Part shown: piece by piece, positions 1-5,604 of the stretch
Position numbering within the stretch: position 1 is the first letter of the stretch
How the letters are laid out: each line of letters opens with the position of its first letter
Source of the DNA: Candidatus Babeliales bacterium
GTDB lineage: Bacteria; Babelota; Babeliae; Babelales; Vermiphilaceae
Length of the DNA stretch: 6,254 bases
Reading direction: 5' to 3'
NCBI GenBank assembly: GCA_020053845.1
Contig: JAGVMI010000123.1
Span: 1 to 6,254, forward strand
Position numbers and translations under genes: made by a program
Notes under the pieces: model-generated
What the model saw: the letters and a program-made list of their open reading frames with translations, nothing else
What the model was told of the DNA's origin: nothing
Database searches by the model: none

Positions 1-1835
1 CCGAGGTGCTTAAATCTTTCTTTGGACCAGTACCTGAGTATGTACCAGGAGGTCACTATATTGGTAACAATGACCAGCTCAAAAATTTCGGACGTATAGA
101 ATACATCGTATCCCTGTGCGGGCTTAACATGTTGCCAATCTTTGTGTATTTGGCATACACCTCCCATGGATGCTTAAAAGATGAGTATGATAACCATTTC
201 TGGCCGTGGTTTGAAAAGAAACGATCAGAGTGGGTTAACTGGCTCAAAGGCGGCGCATATCTAAAAGAAGCAATGCGTGCTGCTGAGGAAATTGAAGAAG
301 TTACCTTCAATGATCTTGTGGGCTTGCAAAACGTAAAAGAAGAATTGGGCTGCATTGTAAGCTACCTTGAAAATCCTGAATCCTTTGATCGTATTCATAC
401 CACACCGCCAAAAGGTATCTTGCTTATTGGTGACACACGTACCGGTAAATCGCATAGCGTAAAAGCATTGTTTGGCGAAATTGGCCGCATGCTCAAGCGC
501 CTAAACCGCAAGCAAGAGTTTCAGTTCCTCGAGTTTACCGCAGCAGAAATCAATCAATATGGTATCGCGTATCTGCTTAATCTCGTTAAGCAACACGCAC
601 CATGTGTTGTGTTCATCGATGAAATCGATTTGCTTGATCTGCAGCGCAAGGGTAAAAATGAAATGCTCAGCCAGTTCTTGACCTGCATGAGCGGCACCCT
701 TGATAAAACAGATCCTAAGAACCAAGTAATTCTTATTGCGGCAACTAATCGCCCTGAAAACCTCGATAAAGCACTGCGTCAGCCTGGCCGCTTTGGTAAG
801 GAAATTCGTTTTGAATATCCGACATTCAAAGATCGTCGTGAATTTATCCTGCGCAAGCTTGATAAGCTCTCGCTCAGCCCACAGTTTTTTGACGTTGATA
901 CGCTTGCACGAGAAACTGAAGGCGCATCATTTGAAGCACTTAACTCGCTTATCAATACCTCAGTACTCAAATCACGTCTGCGCGGGCAGTCAGTAAATCA
1001 AGCAGTGATGGAAGAAGCAATCAATGAGGTGATTTATCACACCGTTCCAAATGACGGTAAAGATGTTTCACCACGTGAAAAGCAGATTCTTGCTTCACAC
1101 TTTGCGGGCTATGCAGCAGTACTCAATCTTCTTGATACGGGTATGCGTCTTTCACGCGTTACTATCCGTCAGGTAATGACCAACATCAAAGAAGAAGCAA
1201 TGGGCATGCACCTCTATCAAAAGAAAGAGGATGGCGAAGAACAAAAGCGCTTCATCAATGGACGTGTGTTTGTTCATCATGATTTCGATCCGATTAACAT
1301 CGCATCACGTGAAGAGAAGCTCGCTCAAATCTGCTATCATGTGGCAGGTACTATTGCTGAAGAAATGCTCATCGGCTCATGCGGCTATAGCTGCCATCGT
1401 GAAGGCCTGGAAAAGGCAATTCTTACTGCGCAATCAATCACCTTCGAAGGTATCGAGCCAAGCCGTTGGCCAAAGCATGCACAGCGCATCCGCTTTGATG
1501 AAGCACTCGTTCTTGTAGAAGATTGCAAGCAACGTGTGCGCAAGATCTTTGAAGAACATAAAGAAGCGCTTGCTGCAGTAGCAGAAATACTCCAAGAGCA
1601 GGAAACGCTCTCGGGCAGTGATATTGCAAACATTATTTATGCAGTAGAACATCGCGATGAAATCATCGCGAGCCTCAAGCGTCAGCAAGAGCAAAAAGCT
1701 GCGCAAGCACAAGCTGAGCAACAAGCAGCCGCTTCAGATGCATTGGCTCTTCAGGAGTGCAGCGAAGCACGCACTGAATCAATGTCACGCGAAGTGCCGC
1801 TTGATGATTTGGCACAAGAGATTACGGCAGGTTAA
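1..1835 (+). CDS. FtsH-like membrane AAA+ ATPase with a degenerate protease domain (5' end probably cut by window)
   Basis: Numbering counts from the GTG at base 6 (609 residues). The frame is still open at the window edge with no room for a ribosome binding site, so the true start may lie upstream. One hydrophobic segment is visible (about 33-52); FtsH normally has two, which also suggests a missing N-terminus. The AAA+ core follows: Walker A GDTRTGKS at 142-149, Walker B VVFIDE at 201-206, sensor-1 AATN at 245-248 and RQPGRF at 258-263. The second half aligns with the FtsH M41 protease domain, but the zinc site HEAGH is replaced by HFAGY at 365-369, and the later Asp ligand region (TGASNDI-like) reads YSCHREGLEKA at 461-471. 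A helical tail rich in Gln and Ala (about 556-585) ends the protein. FtsH is a membrane-anchored ATP-dependent protease; this homologue probably keeps nucleotide binding but not proteolysis. FtsH ancestry is clear; the actual role is unknown. Confidence 0.85.
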   Translation, partial: EVLKSFFGPVPEYVPGGHYIGNNDQLKNFGRIEYIVSLCGLNMLPIFVYLAYTSHGCLKDEYDNHFWPWFEKKRSEWVNWLKGGAYLKEAMRAAEEIEEVTFNDLVGLQNVKEELGCIVSYLENPESFDRIHTTPPKGILLIGDTRTGKSHSVKALFGEIGRMLKRLNRKQEFQFLEFTAAEINQYGIAYLLNLVKQHAPCVVFIDEIDLLDLQRKGKNEMLSQFLTCMSGTLDKTDPKNQVILIAATNRPENLDKALRQPGRFGKEIRFEYPTFKDRREFILRKLDKLSLSPQFFDVDTLARETEGASFEALNSLINTSVLKSRLRGQSVNQAVMEEAINEVIYHTVPNDGKDVSPREKQILASHFAGYAAVLNLLDTGMRLSRVTIRQVMTNIKEEAMGMHLYQKKEDGEEQKRFINGRVFVHHDFDPINIASREEKLAQICYHVAGTIAEEMLIGSCGYSCHREGLEKAILTAQSITFEGIEPSRWPKHAQRIRFDEALVLVEDCKQRVRKIFEEHKEALAAVAEILQEQETLSGSDIANIIYAVEHRDEIIASLKRQQEQKAAQAQAEQQAAASDALALQECSEARTESMSREVPLDDLAQEITAG

Positions 1836-1855
1836 TCTCTGCATATCATGCAATT

Positions 1856-1885
1856 AAGAAGGGCCCTCTCGTGGGGCCCTTTTTT
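1856..1885. terminator. Rho-independent terminator between convergent genes
   Basis: A perfect AAGGGCCC/GGGCCCTT stem (1859-1866 with 1874-1881) has a 7-base loop and can be lengthened by A-T and G-T pairs. Six Ts follow on the plus strand (1880-1885), which suits the FtsH-like gene ending 20 bases earlier. On the minus strand the hairpin is followed only by TTCTTAATT, so it would stop rpiB transcription less efficiently. Confidence 0.88.
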
Positions 1886-1896
1886 GTTACTGCTTT

Positions 1897-2343
1897 TTAA
1901 AGACTATCAATGAGATCAAGTCGCTGCTGATATCTGCCTGAAAGAAATGATGCTGCATGCCATGCGCGTACCATAGCTACGGCACATTGCGGCGTAACAT
2001 AATCGGCGGGTATTACAAGTACATTAACATTGTCATCCTGCTTGCCAAGCCGAGCGATTTCTTCATTCCATGCAAGGCCTGCATAGATACCCTTGAAGCG
2101 GTTAGCAGCGATCGACATGCCCACGCCTGTGCCGCACAACAGCACACCATAGGATGCTTTTTCTTCACAAATTGCATTACATACTGCAGCAGCAAATACA
2201 GGATAGTCCGAGCGTGCATCATCGCACGCACCCACATCAAGCCATGCAATGCCATCGTGATGCGTTATGGCTGCTTGGAGCATATTTTTGAGCGTGAACC
2301 CTCGGTGATCAGCACCGATCGCAACTGTTATGTGTTTCGTCAT
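1897..2343 (-). CDS. rpiB: Ribose-5-phosphate isomerase B (RpiB/LacAB family)
   Basis: A 148-residue cytoplasmic enzyme, the usual RpiB length, that interconverts ribose-5-phosphate and ribulose-5-phosphate in the non-oxidative pentose phosphate pathway. Family marks are GADHRGF (10-16; Asp12 and His13 equal E. coli Asp9 and His10), CGTGVGMSIAANRF (70-83; Cys70 equals catalytic Cys66) and GRYQQR (136-141; Arg137 and Arg141 equal the phosphate-binding Arg133 and Arg137). Unusually, the segment that reads RQHNDxNVL in E. coli is KQDDNVNVL here, so Asp103 occupies the place of ring-opening His99. An in-frame extension 30 residues upstream exists, but the ATG at 2343 is chosen because the family homology begins right there and GGGAG lies 5 bases before it. 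It is the second gene of an operon, overlapping the end of the lipoprotein gene by 35 bases. A LacA/LacB-type sugar-phosphate isomerase is the main alternative. Confidence 0.93.
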   Translation of the reverse strand: MTKHITVAIGADHRGFTLKNMLQAAITHHDGIAWLDVGACDDARSDYPVFAAAVCNAICEEKASYGVLLCGTGVGMSIAANRFKGIYAGLAWNEEIARLGKQDDNVNVLVIPADYVTPQCAVAMVRAWHAASFLSGRYQQRLDLIDSL

Positions 2344-3046
2344 TCCAGCTCCCGCATCGTTTTGGTCTGCGCATTGTTTTCGGTTCATATGCAGGAACAC
2401 ATGAGGGAATAATCGCTGTTGCATCATCATCAATGCTCCAATGCAATGCCACCTGCTTATCTGCAGATCTAAAATTAAGCGCTATTTCTCGTACATCATC
2501 GGTAAGAATAGGCTTTTCTTCAACATCAAATGCACTGAATTTAATGAGATAGGGCACTTTAAATGGCGTCAGATATTTTTTCAAGAACACTTGATACTCT
2601 GGCGCTAAGGCTACTGTTTTGATTTCAATAGGGAAGTAGCAGCGATCGCCCACGGTTAAAAATACTGCCCATTCAGAATCTTCGTCGCCCAGAGGCACCT
2701 CATACAAGCTCAATACATAGAATGCAATGTAGTGATTATTCTCTTCAAGCTGCCGCCACAAGAACGCTTTTTTGTGCTCTTCTGGCTTGCCTAACCGTTT
2801 AGCATGCAACTGCGCATACGCAATGCGCACATCATCTGAAAGCCAAAGCGCATCAAAAATAGCACGCGTCGTAAATTGATCGTATATAGGAGCTGAACGT
2901 ATATAACATCGTGCTGCTTGGGCATTATTGTCAACCTGCTCACCCTGGTAGAAATTACGCCTTCCCCAATCGGTCAGGCGAGCACAGCCAGGCAGACTCA
3001 CCAGATACAATAGCACTAAAACACGCGATGAGACTGCACACTTCAT
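2309..3046 (-). CDS. Predicted outer- or inner-membrane lipoprotein of unknown function
   Basis: A 245-residue protein with a lipoprotein signal peptide: Lys2 and Arg8, a hydrophobic stretch (9-18) and the lipobox LPGC at 18-21, so Cys21 should be acylated and become the mature N-terminus. The mature part is mixed and soluble-looking, with no further membrane segment: a helical, Ala/Arg-rich region (about 40-90) and then alternating hydrophobic and charged stretches suggestive of beta structure (about 100-225). The end is basic and Cys-containing. No known domain was recognised. The ATG at 3046 is preferred over an open frame from 3148 because GGAG lies 7 bases upstream and the signal peptide begins there. 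It is the first gene of an operon with rpiB and is divergent from the Lol-type permease gene, which may or may not be meaningful. The lipoprotein call is firm; the function is not known. Confidence 0.82.
   Translation of the reverse strand: MKCAVSSRVLVLLYLVSLPGCARLTDWGRRNFYQGEQVDNNAQAARCYIRSAPIYDQFTTRAIFDALWLSDDVRIAYAQLHAKRLGKPEEHKKAFLWRQLEENNHYIAFYVLSLYEVPLGDEDSEWAVFLTVGDRCYFPIEIKTVALAPEYQVFLKKYLTPFKVPYLIKFSAFDVEEKPILTDDVREIALNFRSADKQVALHWSIDDDATAIIPSCVPAYEPKTMRRPKRCGSWNDETHNSCDRC
2349..2353 (-). promoter_or_regulatory. Ribosome binding site that fixes the rpiB start
   Basis: GGGAG on the minus strand ends 5 bases before the ATG at 2343. It lies just outside the overlap, inside the 3' coding part of the upstream lipoprotein gene, so ribosomes finishing that gene could feed rpiB translation. 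It favours the 148-residue form over the longer open frame starting at 2433. Confidence 0.6.
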
Positions 3047-3053
3047 ACTTTTA

Positions 3054-3057
3054 CTCC
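3054..3057 (-). promoter_or_regulatory. Ribosome binding site of the lipoprotein gene
   Basis: GGAG on the minus strand lies 7 bases before the ATG at 3046. It selects this start over the longer in-frame start at 3148, which would place 34 extra residues before the signal peptide and run into the permease gene. Confidence 0.6.
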
Positions 3058-3062
3058 GTCGT

Positions 3063-3092
3063 TTTACAATTGCAATATGATGGTAGTATCCT
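3063..3092 (+). promoter_or_regulatory. Weak candidate promoter for the permease gene
   Basis: TTTACA (3063-3068, 5 of 6) and TATCCT (3087-3092, 4 of 6) are separated by 18 bases, with a predicted start near 3099, ahead of the ATG at 3136. The -10 element overlaps the -10 of the opposing promoter. Other placements are possible (for example TATGAT at 3076 without a good -35), so this is tentative. Confidence 0.28.
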
Positions 3093-3116
3093 AAAAAAAA
3101 GCCGGATGCATGACAA
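3088..3116 (-). promoter_or_regulatory. Putative sigma-70-type promoter of the lipoprotein-rpiB operon
   Basis: On the minus strand, TTGTCA (3116-3111, 5 of 6 to the -35 consensus) and TAGGAT (3093-3088, 4 of 6 to the -10) are separated by exactly 17 bases. The predicted start near 3081 gives a leader of about 35 bases containing the GGAG site. The identification is by consensus match only. Confidence 0.5.
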
Positions 3117-3135
3117 GTAGCTCGAAAGAAAAAGG

Positions 3136-4380
3136 ATGAAGATTTCAACTATTGCGCCCCTTCTTGCGTGGCGTTATTTATGGCGTACTGCGTACGAACA
3201 AAGTATTTCTACCATGATCCGCATATGCTTTGTAGGTATTTTCATTGGCGCATTTTCACTTGCCCTGGTCACCGCCGTGATGCAAGGCTTTGAAAATGCA
3301 GTGTATGAAAAAATGCAGGGGATACATGCCAATATTATTATCAGATCAACGTCGGACCCACTCGATGTTAAAGCACTTAATGATATTTTCGCCAAAAGCT
3401 TTCCTGAAGTTATAGCATCAAGCCCGCAAGCTACCGGTAATGCCATCATTCGCAGCGATGAAGAAAATGAAAATGGCCCGCGCGTGGTTCTTCTTAAAGG
3501 AATTAGCCCTGCAAGAGAAGCTGCCGTATCAGCCATCGGACAAAAATTAGTAAAGCAAGCAGGTAATGCTACATCACTTGAGCAAGCAATTCATGGCAAT
3601 CATGTAGCAATCGGCAAACAGCTTGCGCAAGATCTTGGACTGCACGTAGGCGACGAGCTTGAACTCTTTTACTCTGACCCTGAGAAAATGCGCGGCAATA
3701 AACTACAGCTTAAAGACACAAGCACTATTATTGGTGGTATTTTCGAAACAGGGATCGATGAATTTGATAGCGGCATGATTCTTTGCTCGCTTGAATTTTT
3801 TGGCACCCTCTTTGGCGCCGACATCCAGCAAGTAAACGTAAAACTCAAGGCGGGGGCCAACGATACCCTCGTGATAGAAGAACTACGTTCGCTCTTGGGA
3901 GGCGTTTCGGTATACTCGTGGAAGGATCTCTATCCGGCACTTGTCTCCGCGCTCCTGCTTGAAAAATATGCCATGTTTTTGATCCTCGTGCTCATCACTC
4001 TTGTGGCAAGCATGAATATACTCTCGCTGCTCTTCATGGAGATCACCAATAAGCGCGGCGATATTGCGATACTTAAAGCATTTGGCGCACGCAATCATAT
4101 CATTTCGCAAGTGTTCATCTTCATTGGGCTAAGCATTACCTCAATTGCCTCAGCTGCGGGAATTGCTGCCGCGTATGGGGTGAGCTTACTGCTTGAGCGC
4201 TATCCATTTATTCAGCTGCCCGATAGCTACTACGTATCGCATCTGCCTGCCGATATGGATTGGTGTATCGCAATTAGCGTGTTTTGCGTAGTGGTGGGCC
4301 TGGGCTTTTTTGCCACGTGGCTGCCGACACGCAAAGTGCGCTCAATTAATGTAGCGCAAGTGCTACGCTTTGAAGGATAA
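3136..4380 (+). CDS. LolC/LolE-family ABC transporter permease (FtsX-like)
   Basis: A 414-residue inner-membrane protein with the standard LolC/LolE plan: the N-terminal motif PLLAWRYLW (8-16), TM1 (about 29-50), a large periplasmic MacB-type domain (about 51-275), then three C-terminal helices (about 277-300, 325-350, 376-396). KRGDIAILKAFGA (306-318) after TM2 is the cytoplasmic coupling segment that contacts the ATPase, and the end (PTRKVRSINVAQVLRFEG, 397-414) matches the family's usual tail. LolCDE extracts mature lipoproteins from the inner membrane and passes them to LolA. The ATG at 3136 is chosen because homology begins within ten residues; the ribosome site is weak (GAAAG 7 bases upstream, or AAGG touching the ATG). 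It stands alone between a divergent lipoprotein gene and a terminator, with no LolD ATPase gene beside it. It could be LolC, LolE, a LolF-like single permease, or another MacB-type exporter subunit. Confidence 0.85.
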   Translation: MKISTIAPLLAWRYLWRTAYEQSISTMIRICFVGIFIGAFSLALVTAVMQGFENAVYEKMQGIHANIIIRSTSDPLDVKALNDIFAKSFPEVIASSPQATGNAIIRSDEENENGPRVVLLKGISPAREAAVSAIGQKLVKQAGNATSLEQAIHGNHVAIGKQLAQDLGLHVGDELELFYSDPEKMRGNKLQLKDTSTIIGGIFETGIDEFDSGMILCSLEFFGTLFGADIQQVNVKLKAGANDTLVIEELRSLLGGVSVYSWKDLYPALVSALLLEKYAMFLILVLITLVASMNILSLLFMEITNKRGDIAILKAFGARNHIISQVFIFIGLSITSIASAAGIAAAYGVSLLLERYPFIQLPDSYYVSHLPADMDWCIAISVFCVVVGLGFFATWLPTRKVRSINVAQVLRFEG

Positions 4381-4409
4381 TTTGCTGTACATAAAAATTG
4401 CACAGCAAA
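4381..4409. repeat. Inverted repeat directly after the permease stop codon
   Basis: TTTGCTGT (4381-4388) and ACAGCAAA (4402-4409) are perfect 8-base inverted arms around a 13-base loop. The right arm shares its As with the upstream foot of the next hairpin, so the two may stack or compete. Confidence 0.55.
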
Positions 4410-4436
4410 AAGCCCGGATTGCTCCGGGCTTTTTTT
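4407..4436. terminator. Bidirectional Rho-independent terminator
   Basis: AGCCCGGA (4411-4418) pairs perfectly with TCCGGGCT (4423-4430) around a TTGC loop, and flanking As and Ts lengthen the stem. Seven Ts follow on the plus strand (4430-4436) and five on the minus strand, so it can end both the permease transcript and the three-gene secreted-protein transcript converging from the right. Confidence 0.9.
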
Positions 4437-4461
4437 ATATCAAACTAGTGGCAAGCATCAA

Positions 4462-4995
4462 CTACTTTTTGACGTTTTTGAGAGATTCAGTGTGTTCATT
4501 GAATCTGTTCCCTAGCATCAGTAATTTATTACTCAAGAAATCCGCTTTCCATTTTAAGTGTTCTATTGTGCGATCCTGAGAATCTCGTGCACATATCTGA
4601 TCAGCCTCGCGATCAATAGATTCAATCTTAATAGCAAACGAAGTTGCAAAGCCTAATCCCGCCAATGCCTTCTTGAATCTCCACAAGCTTTTTTGTTCTG
4701 CTATTACCTGCTCCTGCTCTGCTCGTACAAATTCAAAAAAACCAACTCGACGCGCTTCAGGTTTGATACACTCTAGCGTCGCTTTGATTGTTTCATTAGC
4801 CACTAATCTGCTAGGCTTTTTAAGCAAAGCACATGAAACGAGAAATACAGGCAATGCGCCTATTGCGCATCCTATATTTTTAGCCATTTCCCACTTTGTG
4901 GGGCTTTTTTCATCTGTTTGATTTGCTTGCGCTATATTGCTTACCGCAATTGCACACACTAATCCAAGGCTTATCGCCCTCATTATATTCTTCAT
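4462..4995 (-). CDS. Small secreted/membrane protein of unknown function, paralogue of the gene at 5605-6177
   Basis: A 177-residue protein and the last gene of the three-gene cluster. Its signal peptide (MKNIMRAISLGLVCAIAV, 1-18) has a predicted cut after AQA at 22-24. The next segment, NQTDEKSPTKWEMAKNIGC (25-43), leads into a hydrophobic stretch (about 41-58) ending SCALLKKP. A second weaker hydrophobic stretch, ALAGLGFATSFAI (110-122), is followed by a charged, probably helical tail (124-177). Of the first 61 residues, 57 match the first gene of the cluster; the rest aligns only in patches such as ESxDR. The ATG at 4995 is chosen over one 6 codons upstream because GAGG sits 5 bases before it, exactly as in both neighbours. 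Only 11 bases separate it from the upstream gene's stop, so it is surely co-transcribed. No known family was recognised; a role at the envelope or host interface is only a guess. Confidence 0.78.
   Translation of the reverse strand: MKNIMRAISLGLVCAIAVSNIAQANQTDEKSPTKWEMAKNIGCAIGALPVFLVSCALLKKPSRLVANETIKATLECIKPEARRVGFFEFVRAEQEQVIAEQKSLWRFKKALAGLGFATSFAIKIESIDREADQICARDSQDRTIEHLKWKADFLSNKLLMLGNRFNEHTESLKNVKK
4814..4922. repeat. Paralogous core repeat, copy A (pairs with 5996-6104)
   Basis: These 109 bases encode roughly residues 25-61 of the gene at 4462-4995 and match 5996-6104 at all but 6 positions by eye. Five of the six differences are synonymous; the sixth changes Ala44 to Thr. Together with the adjoining leader repeat this gives about 195 bases of near-identity without net gaps. 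Confidence 0.8.
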
Positions 4996-5008
4996 AGTTT
5001 CCTCTATT
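4923..5008. repeat. Leader repeat (ribosome site plus signal peptide), copy 1
   Basis: 86 bases covering the ribosome site and the first 24 codons of the gene at 4462-4995. By eye, 78 of 86 bases match the copy at 5498-5583. It is the most diverged copy, with changes clustered near the signal-peptide cleavage region, and its ribosome site is AGAGGAAACT rather than GGAGGAAACT. Confidence 0.85.
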
Positions 5009-5570
5009 AACACTCATTTGTTTGCTGTAAGTCATTTTCTCCAGCTTGCTGCTGTACATATTCGATCCATGAAGCAATTCCAAAAGCCGCCGCGCAAACA
5101 GCGAACATTAACAGACATCTTTGTACATTAGTACGTTCAAATTCAGCTTCAGCCATTATCTGTCTTTCTAGAGATGATATTCTTGTAGTTTGTTCTACAA
5201 ATGATTCAAGCCACGGACTAATACACTGACCCATTTGTGCAATGTGCGCCTGAATGAGCTCTCCAACAGGCTTGAGATGATTTGTGCTCAGGGCTTCTGG
5301 AGTAGACCTCAAGATATTTAACTGATCCATGGATTTTGAATATAAAGAGTAAGCTAACTTAGCATCACCAGCAGCCCTTGCCATTTGATTAAGAGTCACC
5401 ATTTGCACGAAAGCAATTGTGAGATTTTTTTTGAGCGTAACTTGCTTAATGTTATGCCATCCGCTAGATAATCTTCGTTGCAAGGTATCTAGTATAGTTG
5501 CTTGCGCTACATTGCTTGTTGCAATCGCGCACACTAATCCAAGGCTTATCGCCCTCATTACATTCTTCAT
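5007..5570 (-). CDS. Small secreted protein of unknown function with the shared cluster leader but an unrelated mature part
   Basis: A 187-residue protein and the middle gene of the cluster. The first 24 residues (MKNVMRAISLGLVCAIATSN, then VAQA) are almost those of both neighbours, 22 of 24 against the first gene, and predict cleavage after Ala24. From residue 25 on there is no visible similarity to the neighbours. The mature part looks mainly helical (about 26-150, with a possible coiled-coil stretch around 125-150) and has one strong hydrophobic segment near the end (about 151-169, LLMFAVCAAAFGIASWI), followed by a polar tail rich in Gln (170-187). It may therefore be anchored by its C-terminus. 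The ATG at 5570 follows GGAGG by the same 5-base gap as in its neighbours; an upstream in-frame ATG at 5582 lies before the ribosome site. It begins 34 bases after the first gene's stop. No known family recognised. Confidence 0.78.
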   Translation of the reverse strand: MKNVMRAISLGLVCAIATSNVAQATILDTLQRRLSSGWHNIKQVTLKKNLTIAFVQMVTLNQMARAAGDAKLAYSLYSKSMDQLNILRSTPEALSTNHLKPVGELIQAHIAQMGQCISPWLESFVEQTTRISSLERQIMAEAEFERTNVQRCLLMFAVCAAAFGIASWIEYVQQQAGENDLQQTNEC

Positions 5571-5583
5571 AGTTTCCTCCATT
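5498..5583. repeat. Leader repeat (ribosome site plus signal peptide), copy 2
   Basis: 86 bases matching 6105-6190 at 80 positions by eye, spanning the GGAGGAAACT ribosome site and codons 1-24 of the gene at 5007-5570. Similarity ends abruptly at 5498, at the codon 24/25 junction where signal peptidase is predicted to cut. Confidence 0.88.
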
Positions 5584-5604
5584 TACAAACAATATCTCGT
5601 TAAT

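Noticed and set aside
1957..2412. Plus-strand open frame of about 150 codons opposite rpiB
   Set aside because: It is antisense to a clearly conserved enzyme, its translation has no recognisable features, and it has no good ribosome site.
2344..2433. Thirty-residue N-terminal extension of RpiB beginning with four Met codons
   Set aside because: It lies before a good ribosome site and before the point where RpiB homology starts, and it would overlap the lipoprotein gene much further. The Met run is simply a GATGATGATG stretch that reads as Asp codons in the lipoprotein frame.
3047..3148. Longer lipoprotein start at 3148
   Set aside because: It would put 34 residues ahead of a complete lipoprotein signal peptide, overlap the divergent permease start, and ignore the GGAG site at 3054-3057.
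3174..3536. Minus-strand open frame of about 120 codons opposite the permease gene
   Set aside because: It is the shadow of a well-conserved membrane protein gene, without its own start signals or recognisable motif.
4870..4920. GC hairpin-like stretch with poly-T (GGGGCTTTTTT near 4898) as a terminator
   Set aside because: It lies inside coding sequence conserved in both paralogues, encodes the KSPTK segment, and lacks a matching stem arm.
4673..4921. Plus-strand open frames opposite the secreted-protein cluster
   Set aside because: They mirror the duplicated minus-strand genes, and similar ones recur only because the leader repeats recur. The minus-strand frames have ribosome sites, signal peptides and mainly synonymous differences.
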